Of a stretch of DNA of 59,199 nt, positions 8,558-17,376 are shown one piece after another. A program made the translations under genes and the position numbers. Source of the DNA: CAZTTH01 sp964615975 (GTDB lineage: Bacteria > Verrucomicrobiota > Lentisphaeria > JABSQK01 > JAJFLO01); NCBI GenBank assembly GCA_964615975.1, contig CAZTTH010000021.1, positions 1-59,199 of the forward strand. Direction: 5' to 3'. Position 1 is the first letter of the stretch, and every line of letters starts with the position of its first letter. The notes below the pieces were generated by a model. That model worked only from the letters and a program-made list of their open reading frames with translations, was not told the DNA's origin and made no database searches.

Positions 8558-10465
8558 TTGACGCATTTGATCATTCGTTCATTCTCTTCTACCTTATTGA
8601 AGAGTTTTCTTCATCAATTTTCAGTGGGGACAGCGCCAATTAGTAAAACCATCCAATTTTTGTGCGAACATTTCCCCGTATTATCACGGGAAAAGCTTGC
8701 GTATTTTCGCCGATTCGCCTCGTGGCTGTGGCGCGATGTCGTGACCCGCTACCGAAACCAAATTGTAATGACCCTGGTTGCGGATGGAGTTCGACTGGTT
8801 TCAAAGTTAGGGGCATTCGCGGTGATTCTAGGTTACGCGCACGCATTGGAAAAAAACCGCGTGTTGACGCTCTGGAACTACCCTCATGACACGCGAACAT
8901 CTCTGGTAATTTTGCTGACAGTAGCGGTATCGGCTTTTGTCCTTTTGGTGATCGCGGCTGTTTCCAGCTATTACGCCACCTTGATCGCAGTCAAATTAAC
9001 GCGAAATTATGAGGAGTTCTGCGCGCAACGCGTGTTAGTCCTTGCCGCTCATCTTCCACACCCTTCCTGTCCGGCGGCAAACCGGTTGCTGGTTGAGGAT
9101 AATGTTGTAAAAGAACGAGAAAGATTAGCCCGGTTGTGCGGCAGATTCGTCAATTTAATCCTGAATGCCCTGCCTCCTCTTGGAGCGGTGGCCATCGCGG
9201 TTGTGGTGCTCTTCTGCATCAGTTACGTCTTCACCTTTATTGTTTTTATCTTATCCCTGGCGGTGATTTGTTTATTTCACGATTTAATCACGGCAACACT
9301 GAATGGAGTTCACGTTTCGAAAGGCAATAACGCGGCCATCGCGATGGAAAAACGTCAATTGTATCAGCGGATTTGGGATGCGCCCGCGCCCATCAGTTAT
9401 TCTGATCCGGCATTAATCAAAGCGTATGATGATGGAGAAACCAGTAAAAGTTTGGACACCTATTATGGGCGCCGTTTCATTGCCAGGGCAAAACTGCATT
9501 TCGCGGTGAATTTGCTGATCGCGTTTTCCATGTTGAGCATCATTGTTATTGCGGGTATGGGGATAAGGACGGGGGTGTGGAATTGGAGCATTTTCATGGC
9601 TTATATTGTCGCCCTGAGATATTTCTTTTCGGGACTTTCCCAGGTCACCAATTTCCTGATACTGACGGGCATACAATATCCTTCAATTCATCTTTACCAT
9701 GAATTTGTGAGTGATGCTGAACAGGCAACCATCCTTCCTGAACGGAAGAGTGAAAGGCATATAGTCACCCTGCGCATTCCATCTTTGGAAGATGACCGGC
9801 AAACGGTTGATTTACCGGTTGGCGATTGGATTTATCTGGTTAATTCCGGTCCTCCCAGCCGGGCCATTATCGCCGGTTTACAAAACCTGACCGGGATGGG
9901 AGATCATATACCCAGGCCTTCATACTGGTTTATTGGAAGCAATTTCCGCCTTGACTGTACATTGCGGGAGTCTCTGGGGTTGCCATCCTTGGTTTCTGAC
10001 GATGAAATGCGGGAAAAACTCCGCAGTCTGATTCCGGCGACCGCCGAAAATGATATGCTTAAGTTCCGCCTGGATGAGGTACTGACGAATTCATTCGTCG
10101 GGATGTATCCTTCTGAAGTGTTAAAAGCCCTCAATCTGCTTTCGGCGATTTACTCGGACAGACCTGTAGTGGTAATGAGCAGGAAGGATTTATTGGAAAA
10201 TATGGAGGTCTCAGCCGGAGTTCCAGATTGCTTATTACATCGTATGGTGATCATCGTTGATAAAAGGATTCTCCCCCCATATGCGCGAAACGATGATTCC
10301 CTGGTTCTGGTAAGCGATGGGGTGCGGCCGGTTGGTTGGTGCCGTTTGGGATGGCTGAGAAATAATCATGACACTCTGGGAAATCGCTTGGATATTAAGA
10401 TCAGATTTGGCAAATCTGAAGATTTTTCAGAACCGGATGACAACGAAGATGACGAAGAATTCTAA
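8558..10465 (+). CDS. ABC-exporter-like membrane protein with degenerate ATPase domain
   Basis: A 635-residue protein with the layout of a half-size ABC exporter. A six-helix membrane domain spans about 70-375 (strong helices near 115-140, 207-250 and 325-350), and an ATPase-shaped domain follows from about 400. The position of Walker A reads NSGPPSRAI (about 429-437), lacking the G-K-S/T core. The Q-loop-like stretch CTLRESLGL survives. The signature region is VGMYPSEVLKALNLLS, and the Walker B position is RPVVVMSRKDLL without the Asp-Glu pair. ATP hydrolysis is therefore very unlikely. The C-terminus is a run of acidic residues. The TTG start is uncertain; TTG 8567 sits better behind AAAGGA. 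It opens a rightward cluster of sulfotransferases, suggesting a glycan-related membrane role. That role is inference. Confidence 0.75.
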   Translation: MTHLIIRSFSSTLLKSFLHQFSVGTAPISKTIQFLCEHFPVLSREKLAYFRRFASWLWRDVVTRYRNQIVMTLVADGVRLVSKLGAFAVILGYAHALEKNRVLTLWNYPHDTRTSLVILLTVAVSAFVLLVIAAVSSYYATLIAVKLTRNYEEFCAQRVLVLAAHLPHPSCPAANRLLVEDNVVKERERLARLCGRFVNLILNALPPLGAVAIAVVVLFCISYVFTFIVFILSLAVICLFHDLITATLNGVHVSKGNNAAIAMEKRQLYQRIWDAPAPISYSDPALIKAYDDGETSKSLDTYYGRRFIARAKLHFAVNLLIAFSMLSIIVIAGMGIRTGVWNWSIFMAYIVALRYFFSGLSQVTNFLILTGIQYPSIHLYHEFVSDAEQATILPERKSERHIVTLRIPSLEDDRQTVDLPVGDWIYLVNSGPPSRAIIAGLQNLTGMGDHIPRPSYWFIGSNFRLDCTLRESLGLPSLVSDDEMREKLRSLIPATAENDMLKFRLDEVLTNSFVGMYPSEVLKALNLLSAIYSDRPVVVMSRKDLLENMEVSAGVPDCLLHRMVIIVDKRILPPYARNDDSLVLVSDGVRPVGWCRLGWLRNNHDTLGNRLDIKIRFGKSEDFSEPDDNEDDEEF

Positions 10466-10625
10466 GGCCTCTCAAAATCCGCGTGCTGAAGTCAAAACCA
10501 TTTTTGATTACGGTCAAACCAAGGGAAAGCTTCAAGGTCAAAAGTTGTTTCAAATTCAATCAAAGTTGGGTTAATCCCACGCAGCGAAATCCAATGCCAA
10601 AATTTACCGGAAGGAAATGAATCGA

Positions 10626-11339
10626 ATGATATGGTTGGCGTCGTACCCGCGATCTGGAAATACATTTTTTAGAAATGTGTTATATGATGTTTATGGGATC
10701 CCTTCCGGCCACTTTCATGATACTTTGAAAGAAGGCACATCACGTCCTGATTATTCGAGTTATCAGGTGGTGAAAACTCATATGTTACCGGAGCAATTAG
10801 TGCCGGTCAGTAGAGAAATTCCCGCGGTTTACATCATCCGGGACGGCAGAGATTGTATGGTATCGATGGCCCATCAAAAAGCGAATATTCTAGCTCCGGG
10901 ATCAAATTTTAATGCCAACATGCGTGAGGCAATTATTGCCGCACGCGGGAGTTTTTTTTGGGGCTGGTCGCAGCACGTCGAAAAGTGGCTTAAACGCACC
11001 CCGGTAATTATCCGGTTTGAAGAACTGATAAAATATCCCCTGGAAAATATTGAGAAAATCAAACAATTTATTGCCCTGCCGGATGGCGATCATGGCAAAT
11101 TGCCAACCTTTGAGTCGCAAAAATATGGTGATCCCAAATATGGCGGTAAGAGAAGGAAGTTTAATTCCAAAAAACCCCATGTTAGCGCGAATTTCACTCA
11201 ATTGTTTTTTAATCGTGGTAAGGTGGGGTACTGGCAGGAAGAAATGCCGGTTGATTTACAGCAGTTATTCTGGAAACTGCATGGCGAAACGATGCTAAAG
11301 GTGGGTTACACGAAAGAAGGTAACACTTATTCCCGGTGA
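10626..11339 (+). CDS. sulfotransferase domain protein
   Basis: About 237 residues, a PAPS-dependent sulfotransferase. The 5'-phosphosulfate loop is YPRSGNTFF at the N-terminus and the 3'-phosphate motif is YIIRDGRDCMVSMA near 83. The C-terminal RGKVGYW.EEM signature is also present. ATG 10626 is chosen because GGAAGGA lies about 8 nt upstream and because the fused homologue at 15094 starts at the same residue (MIWLAS.PRSGNT). ATG 10617 is only 2-3 nt from that site. It overlaps the next sulfotransferase by 4 bp (GTGA), which implies translational coupling. Likely acceptor: a carbohydrate, judging by neighbouring glycosyltransferases. Confidence 0.88.
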   Translation: MIWLASYPRSGNTFFRNVLYDVYGIPSGHFHDTLKEGTSRPDYSSYQVVKTHMLPEQLVPVSREIPAVYIIRDGRDCMVSMAHQKANILAPGSNFNANMREAIIAARGSFFWGWSQHVEKWLKRTPVIIRFEELIKYPLENIEKIKQFIALPDGDHGKLPTFESQKYGDPKYGGKRRKFNSKKPHVSANFTQLFFNRGKVGYWQEEMPVDLQQLFWKLHGETMLKVGYTKEGNTYSR

Positions 11340-12376
11340 GCGATCGCGTTGCACCAGCCTATATGAATAGTTCGAATACAACATTGACTAATTCCGTGCC
11401 ATCGCTGCCACAATGTTGTCTCCATGTCGGCTTGCCGAAAACTGGAACGACGATGTTGCAGATGTGTCTGTTCTCGGCTCACAGCGAGATTGAGTATCTT
11501 GGAAAATGCGCCAATAATCAATGCCGGAAGCGGATGCGAGGGTGCCGCGACGAGACAGTCTACACGATTATAAATGAGCTTTTTTGGGCAGGACGGAAAT
11601 CTCCTGATATCGATCGCTGTCACGCTCTCTTTCGCGAGTCCATCGCGCCCAGGTTAAATACGGGGAAGAAGTTGTTATGTTCGTGGGAGGGTTTTATCGG
11701 CTTTCCGCTCAATGTCAGGCAGGCGAGCATAAAGAATTTCTGTACTGTTTTTGGCAGAACCAAAATTTTGGTTACGATACGAAATCCTGCTTCGCTGATC
11801 GAATCGGCCTATTTTAATTATATCCGCCGCCTCTGGATTGGTGGGTTGTCAAGACGCGGTAATAAACCAGTGTTGCCGACCTCTAAAGACTGGCTGGAGA
11901 AGATCGTATTGCCCGATCAGAATAATTGTTTTCTGTATTATGCGGATGCCATTCAGAGTTATGTTGAATTGGTTGGCAGAGAAAATGTCGGCGTGTTTAT
12001 GTATGAGGCGCTGGGGGAAAATCAGTATCAGTATATCGGCGCTCTCTGTCGATTCATCGGTGTGGGTGAAGCTGAAGGAATCCGCATCGCTGGACATGCT
12101 CACAAACACAAGCGATTTACCATGGGAAACATGGCTAAAATACAAGAAATAGAAGGTTCATTTCTGCGATCGCTTCACTATCGATATTCATCAAATCATC
12201 ACCGTGCTAAAATGATTGGATATATGGAGGATGATCCGGCTCTTGACACGCCTCCGGCCCGCATGAAAATCTCCACGGATAACCGTGAACGAATCGCCGC
12301 GATAACCCGCCATGGCAATCATTGGCTGATGAACACTTTTGCATTGCCGCTTGAGCGCTTTGGATATCCGCTTTAA
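11336..12376 (+). CDS. sulfotransferase-like P-loop protein, paralogue 1
   Basis: A 346-residue protein of a different sulfotransferase branch from its upstream neighbour. It has the PAPS loop HVGLPKTGTTMLQ near 30-42, a 3'-phosphate-type motif TIRNPASLIESAYF near 145-158 and a conserved C-terminal end LPLERFGYPL. The start is GTG, overlapping the previous stop. It is clearly paralogous along its whole length to the gene at 12472 (shared CRDE/K.VY..NELFW, ENVGVF.YE/FE, ARM/V.I). It is probably a transferase of sulfate to a glycan; acceptor unknown. Confidence 0.8.
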   Translation: MSDRVAPAYMNSSNTTLTNSVPSLPQCCLHVGLPKTGTTMLQMCLFSAHSEIEYLGKCANNQCRKRMRGCRDETVYTIINELFWAGRKSPDIDRCHALFRESIAPRLNTGKKLLCSWEGFIGFPLNVRQASIKNFCTVFGRTKILVTIRNPASLIESAYFNYIRRLWIGGLSRRGNKPVLPTSKDWLEKIVLPDQNNCFLYYADAIQSYVELVGRENVGVFMYEALGENQYQYIGALCRFIGVGEAEGIRIAGHAHKHKRFTMGNMAKIQEIEGSFLRSLHYRYSSNHHRAKMIGYMEDDPALDTPPARMKISTDNRERIAAITRHGNHWLMNTFALPLERFGYPL

Positions 12377-12435
12377 GATATCGCCATGAAAATCAGCCAG
12401 GAGTTGCCCTGATTGGAATCAAACTAGCGGGGACT

Positions 12436-12454
12436 CCCTGGCGGCAAGCCAGGG
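12436..12454. other. perfect 7-bp hairpin between paralogous sulfotransferase genes
   Basis: CCCTGGC and GCCAGGG pair around a 5-nt GGCAA loop, followed by TAATTT. It lies 60 bp after the first paralogue's stop and 18 bp before the second's start. It is too weak in T residues for a confident terminator; it could attenuate transcription or stabilise an mRNA end. Confidence 0.35.
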
Positions 12455-12471
12455 TAATTTGCCAAATTAAA

Positions 12472-13494
12472 ATGCCAGGCAATGTCCGGAAAGCTCAAAT
12501 AGTCAATTCAAATGAGAGCCCAATCGGTATGCGAAAATGTTTTCTTCATGTTGGCCTGCCCAAAACTGGAACTTCAACTTTACAGAAACACCTGTTCCCT
12601 CACCATCGCCAGATTGATTACTTCGGGAAATATACTGGTGATGCCGGGAAAAGAAAGCTGAGGGGATGTCGGGATAAAGAGGTGTATGCGTTTATGAATG
12701 AATTGTTTTGGAAAAATCCATCATGCCCCAACCTGGATGTCTGCCGACACCTTTACAATCATGCGATTTTACCTTCGTTCGATGAGAGAAAAATCCCCGT
12801 ATTTTCCTGGGAAAACCTGCTGGCAATCCCCCCCTGTGTAAGACCGGTATGCGTGCGGAATTTTTATAGCATTTTAGGCGCCTGCAAAATCATCCTGACG
12901 ATACGGCAGCCATACAAGTTCCTCGAAGCAGCCTATTTTCAATATGTTAAACGGCAATGGATAGGACAGGACGCAGGGTGGGGAAAACGACCACGGATAT
13001 TACCCTTTGAACCTTGGCTTGAAAGTAATTTGATGTCTGAAGAATCTCATTTGACTTATGCTGAATCGGTCTCGAGCTGTGTCGATATTTTGGGAAAGGA
13101 GAATGTGGGGGTATTTGTTTTTGAAGAGCTGATCGAAGATGAATCCAGGTACATCCGTTCTATGTGTCACTTTATCGGCATAGATCCTGAGGAGGGGGTT
13201 CTGCTCGCGACGGGCCGGCACGAAAATAAACGCTTTACGGTGGAAACGATGAACAGAATCAACGATATCCAAGGTTCTCTGCTGCGCTCTTTTCGCGTTC
13301 GTTTCACCTCCATTCGACAGCGGCGCAAAATACTCGGTATCATGGCGGGCGGCGCGGCAAGTAACCCATCACCTGCCCGGGTGGAAATTCCGGAAAAATT
13401 TCACCGGTTGATCGCTGAGAGAACTTGCGAGGGCAATCGCTGGTTGGCGGATAATTGGAACTTGCCGCTCGAACGCCATGGGTATCCGCTTTGA
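12472..13494 (+). CDS. sulfotransferase-like P-loop protein, paralogue 2
   Basis: A 340-residue tandem paralogue of the preceding gene. The PAPS loop is HVGLPKTGTSTLQ (about 26-38) and the 3'-phosphate motif is TIRQPYKFLEAAYF. The same closing motif LPLERHGYPL is present. An alternative start is the ATG at codon 20, just before RKCFLHVGLPKTG. Divergence between the copies is spread along the protein while the cofactor motifs are kept, which suggests different acceptors rather than decay. The stop is TGA at 13492-13494. The next gene converges on it. Confidence 0.8.
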   Translation: MPGNVRKAQIVNSNESPIGMRKCFLHVGLPKTGTSTLQKHLFPHHRQIDYFGKYTGDAGKRKLRGCRDKEVYAFMNELFWKNPSCPNLDVCRHLYNHAILPSFDERKIPVFSWENLLAIPPCVRPVCVRNFYSILGACKIILTIRQPYKFLEAAYFQYVKRQWIGQDAGWGKRPRILPFEPWLESNLMSEESHLTYAESVSSCVDILGKENVGVFVFEELIEDESRYIRSMCHFIGIDPEEGVLLATGRHENKRFTVETMNRINDIQGSLLRSFRVRFTSIRQRRKILGIMAGGAASNPSPARVEIPEKFHRLIAERTCEGNRWLADNWNLPLERHGYPL

Positions 13495-13574
13495 TGAATG
13501 AAAATCCTGCGTTCATAATCCGGCAACAGCATAATGAACAACGCGCACTTTTCCCGGCGCCAATAACAAAAATA

Positions 13575-14890
13575 TTAGTGGGTGTTGAGGATCGTGCGAT
13601 AAGCTTCGACCACCTTCGCGGCGCACGCATCCCAATGATATTGGCGGGCGCGCTCAATGCCTTTACAACGAAGTTGTTCCTGTAGAGTTTTGTTAGTGTA
13701 AATGAGTTCTATTTTATGCGCGATATCGACTGGGTCATCCGGGTTGAAATAGAGCGCGGCGTCACCGCCAATCTCCCGGAATGCCGGTATGGATGAACAC
13801 GCCACCGGTACCTTGCTTGCCATGGCCTCGAGGAGCGGCATGCCAAATCCCTCATGACGGGAGGGATGGACAAAAATCCTTGCCTGTTGATAGAGGCGGG
13901 GAAGATCACGATCAGGCACCATCGGCAAGATTCGAACGGATTCATTCAGGCCAAGTATTTCACGCTCGGCATAGATGATTTCAGACTGCCAGAATGGCGT
14001 TCCGGCAAAGACCAGGTCCAGGTGAAAATTTCCATTGAGTTTTAAGTGTTTATAAGCCTTCATGAGATTGAGATGATTTTTGCGCGGGTGATCCAGGGTT
14101 GAAACATAGAGCATATAATCATTTTCCAACTGGTATTTTTTCCGCAGTTGAGCTGATTGGTTGGCCGCATCGTCACATTGAAAAAAACCAGAACGAACCC
14201 CATTCGGGGCGACGCAGATTCGATTGCTCGCGATGCCATGGGTCTTCTGCATTTCTTGCGCCGTAGCCTGACTGACGGCGATTAGATGGGGTAATCGCTT
14301 TAATAATGGCAGCAATATATAACGGCAAAAAAGAAAGCGCGGCGTCGTGTACAGGTGTCTGTTGGTGATGTGATAGAGGTCATGTACTGTAACCACGGTT
14401 TTGCTAAAGGGAAAAAGACTCAGCCTGCGGTTGCCGGCAAATANNNNNNNNNNNNNNNNNNNNNNNNNNNNNNNNNNNNNNNNNNNNNNNNNNNNNNNNN
14501 NNNNNNNNNNNNNNNNNNNNNNNNNNNNNNNNNNNNNNNNNNNGTAACCACGGTTTTGCTAAAGGGAAAAAGACTCAGCCTGCGGTTGCCGGCAAATAGA
14601 TGGAGCAAATCTATCCCCTTTTGTTTCGCGTATAATGGCAACCGGCAAAAATACCAGGAATTATCTATAATCAGATTGGTTGTGATCGGCTTGACCGTAA
14701 CAAATTGAATATTGTGACTGATGTGTTGGAGCATGGCACGATGATCCGGAGCGATGAAAACGGAATAGCGGAAGGGCGAATCGATGCGACTGAGGGCAGT
14801 TATGAGAGACAGCGAATACACACTAATGCCGTCACTCTCAGAGGGTTGCGGGCGAAAATTGGGAACCAACCCGATATGAAATTGCTTCAT
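13575..14890 (-). CDS. GT4-family glycosyltransferase (interrupted by assembly gap)
   Basis: Two ORFs, 14890-14544 and 14443-13575, are one gene. Collapsing the 100-N gap and one copy of the 55-bp duplicated contig end (155 nt in all) gives an uninterrupted 1161-nt frame of 386 residues. The N-terminal half reads MKQFHIGLVPNFRPQ, and the join restores KTVVTVHDLYH, the usual acceptor-domain edge of GT4 enzymes. The C-terminal half has the donor-binding E-x7-E motif HPSRHEGFGMPLLEAMA and LYVSTLDHPRKN. It is a retaining nucleotide-sugar glycosyltransferase, cytosolic or membrane-associated. It is the only leftward gene of the sulfotransferase cluster and converges on paralogue 2. Confidence 0.85.
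14389..14598. other. scaffold gap with duplicated 55-bp contig end
   Basis: Bases 14389-14443 and 14544-14598 are identical. Between them are exactly 100 N (14444-14543), the conventional placeholder length. The two contigs overlap and should have been merged. This is an assembly artefact, not a biological repeat. Confidence 0.9.
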
Positions 14891-14954
14891 AATGCTATAA
14901 TTCTCACATCCTCTTTCTGAGTCAAATAATCACAAAATCGGTGAGGAAAATTTG

Positions 14955-15089
14955 ATGGCCATTGTGGTTAATAAATACGCAACTATACCGGTGCTAATTT
15001 TCCCCTGCAACTGTGCCTGGAATGGGGATGATACCCGATCCCTGACACCGTGTCATCAGGGGATACTGAACTATATTCAAGAGGCTTGA
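14955..15089 (+). CDS. 44-residue small ORF upstream of fusion gene
   Basis: ATG at 14955 is preceded by GTGAGGAAAATTT, a good ribosome site at 7-8 nt spacing. The frame runs 44 codons to a TGA at 15087-15089, only 4 bp before the start of the sulfotransferase-glycosyltransferase gene. The peptide has a short hydrophobic part (TIPVLIF), three cysteines (two as CNC) and no recognised domain. Its close spacing suggests a leader peptide or a coupled small protein. It could also be chance. Confidence 0.4.
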   Translation: MAIVVNKYATIPVLIFPCNCAWNGDDTRSLTPCHQGILNYIQEA

Positions 15090-15093
15090 TACA

Positions 15094-17190
15094 ATGATTT
15101 GGCTGGCGTCTTTTCCCCGATCAGGCAATACATTTTTTCGCATTATCCTCCATGAATTCTATGGCATTGAAACCACGGAATTCCATGCCGAAACAGGACG
15201 GCCTGTTGATCCCGGTTATGCCGGATATCCGGTGGTGAAAACGCACCTTCTGCCCTATCAACTTATTCCCCGGGATCCGGACATCAAGGCCGTCTATATC
15301 GTCCGCGATGGTCGCGACGCGCTGGTCTCCATGGCACACCATCGATCAGATATCGTCGCGCCCGGATCTGATTATCGCGAAAATCTTCGTGCGGCGATTA
15401 TCGCGAAAGAGCGCACCTTTTTCGGTGGTTGGAGTGAAAATGTCCGGCATTGGCAACGACGCGCATCCATTATCCTCAGATTCGAAGAACTTATCAACGA
15501 CCCGATCGGATGCATCGAATCAATGCGCGGGATCATGGATCTTCCGCCCCCGCGCCCGGATCGGATGATCCCAACCATTGAGCAGCTACGACATGAAAAA
15601 CTGCCGTTTAACATGCCTTATGCCAGGGAACGCTCGGAAAATCAGCGGCTCGAATGGCAGCATAAATTCTTTCGCCGGGGCAAGATCGGTTCCTGGAAAG
15701 ATGAGATGCCGGCGGACCTCCATAAACTGTTCTGGCAATTGCATGGTCCGGTCATGGATACCTTTGGTTACCATGAAGGGAGTCCGCGCCTCGGTCATAA
15801 AAGACATGGTGAAACATCTGGATTCAGCAGCGATAGTGCGCTTTCAAAGAAGCAACCCAAGCATGTGCTTATCGAAGCAACCGCGATCATGATGGGCGCG
15901 AATGATGGGTGTCAGCGGTATGTCGTTGAACTGTTGCGAGCACTGGTTCCAATTGCCAGGAGCAAACGCGAAGAATGGCAAATCGATATCCATATCGGCA
16001 TGGGAAAGGTCTATGATCTCCGCGCTATCGCCGGGCATATTTTCCCCATGGATTACACTGCGACAGGAACGCCTGAGACTCATGATCTAGAGCGGGAATT
16101 CAAATCAATCGCCACCCGGTTGCGCATCGATTCATGCGTGTATAACTGGATGCGAACGAATCTGCCGGCGGCACTCTTTGACCGTCTCATGATATACAAG
16201 CGTATCCTTCATGTACTCTGGCATTTTTTTGGGGGGGGCGCTCAGCGGGGGCGCCCGCTTGTTTACCACCAATACGATGTGGTTCATCTCACCATCCCGC
16301 AGTTTTATGAAGCCATCCCCAATTGTCATACCCGGATCGTGACCACCATTCATGATCTGTCCCACCGCAATTATCCCGATTTTCATACTCAAAATAATGT
16401 GCTGGCGGCGGAGAACGCCATGCACTTTGCCATCTCACATGATTCCGCTTACATCACCGTGTCCGACGCGACCCGGCACGATCTGTTTACTCTGTATCCG
16501 GCGATCGATCTCGACCGGGTGATTACCGTCTATGAGGCCTGTAATCCGCGTATTTTTTATCCCGTAACCGACATCGCGAAATTATCTCTAGTCCGCCAAA
16601 AATATCACCTTCCGGAAGCCACACCCTATATTCTTTCCCTGAGCACGCTTGAGCCCAGAAAAAATCTGGTGAATCTGATCAAGGCATTTCTCGATCTGTG
16701 TCAGAAATCTCCCGAACTTGATGTCATCCTCGTCATTGCCGGACAGAAAGGGTGGAAATTCACGGAAATACTTGAGTCCAGGAAGATGGCTCCTGACCGG
16801 ATACGATTCACCGGGTTCATTGCCGAAGCGGATTTGGCGGCAATCTTTTCGGGTGCCATGGCCTTGGCTTATGTTTCTTATTGTGAGGGCTTCGGTTTAC
16901 CGCCATTAGAGGCAATGGCATGCGGAATACCCGTAATTTATGGCAATACCAGTTCAATGCCGGAGATCATCGGGGAATGCGGGATGGCGGCTGATGCTGC
17001 GAATATCAGTGACATCAGCGCGCAATTGCATCGCCTGATTACAGATAAGGAGTTAGCGAGCAAACTCAGCCGGCTCGCCTTGGCGCGTGCCCGGCAATTT
17101 TCCTGGGAGAAAACCGCGCTTGAGACCCTCGCCGTGTATGATGCCGTAATTGCGAAGCAAAACTTGGGGACGCCAGGTATCGAAGTTTAA
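15094..17190 (+). CDS. sulfotransferase-GT4 glycosyltransferase fusion protein
   Basis: A 698-residue fusion. Residues 1-228 are a full PAPS sulfotransferase domain, closely like the gene at 10626: FPRSGNTFF, YIVRDGRDALVSMAHH, RGKIGSWKDEMP. After a polar linker (about 229-252), residues 255-690 form a GT4 glycosyltransferase: HVLIEAT start, VVTTIHDLSHRNYP, LSTLEPRKNLVNLI and the E-x7-E motif EGFGLPPLEAMACGIP. Both catalytic sets are intact, so one polypeptide could add a sugar and sulfate it. SD AAGAGG at 15079-15084 is 9 nt from ATG. A T7G8 run at 16224-16238 lies in frame within the GT half. Last gene of the cluster. Confidence 0.88.
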   Translation: MIWLASFPRSGNTFFRIILHEFYGIETTEFHAETGRPVDPGYAGYPVVKTHLLPYQLIPRDPDIKAVYIVRDGRDALVSMAHHRSDIVAPGSDYRENLRAAIIAKERTFFGGWSENVRHWQRRASIILRFEELINDPIGCIESMRGIMDLPPPRPDRMIPTIEQLRHEKLPFNMPYARERSENQRLEWQHKFFRRGKIGSWKDEMPADLHKLFWQLHGPVMDTFGYHEGSPRLGHKRHGETSGFSSDSALSKKQPKHVLIEATAIMMGANDGCQRYVVELLRALVPIARSKREEWQIDIHIGMGKVYDLRAIAGHIFPMDYTATGTPETHDLEREFKSIATRLRIDSCVYNWMRTNLPAALFDRLMIYKRILHVLWHFFGGGAQRGRPLVYHQYDVVHLTIPQFYEAIPNCHTRIVTTIHDLSHRNYPDFHTQNNVLAAENAMHFAISHDSAYITVSDATRHDLFTLYPAIDLDRVITVYEACNPRIFYPVTDIAKLSLVRQKYHLPEATPYILSLSTLEPRKNLVNLIKAFLDLCQKSPELDVILVIAGQKGWKFTEILESRKMAPDRIRFTGFIAEADLAAIFSGAMALAYVSYCEGFGLPPLEAMACGIPVIYGNTSSMPEIIGECGMAADAANISDISAQLHRLITDKELASKLSRLALARARQFSWEKTALETLAVYDAVIAKQNLGTPGIEV

Positions 17191-17376
17191 CCGATATTCT
17201 CATGATAAAAAACTTAACCGGACTGGCACCGATGGATATTGACTGTGAATAGCCACACAAAATTAAATGGCAATACTTCCTGGTCTAATGTTTCTGTTCT
17301 GGCGCGCCCCGCTTGCGGTGCGACACCTGTAATCGCATTTTAGGCTTTACCTGACCCATTTAACCTACCAGTGCTA

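Noticed and set aside
10368..10574. Small ORF overlapping the end of the ABC-like gene (also a 41-codon version from 10449)
   Set aside because: No good ribosome site and overlap with a confident gene; Lys/Gln-rich, no family.
13575..14890. Two separate genes, or a truncated glycosyltransferase pair
   Set aside because: The N gap and 55-bp duplication explain the split; the collapsed frame is intact.
17191..17376. Second attC site after the membrane-protein cassette
   Set aside because: Only a poor ATTAGAC core near 17284 and no matching partner arm; not enough to call.
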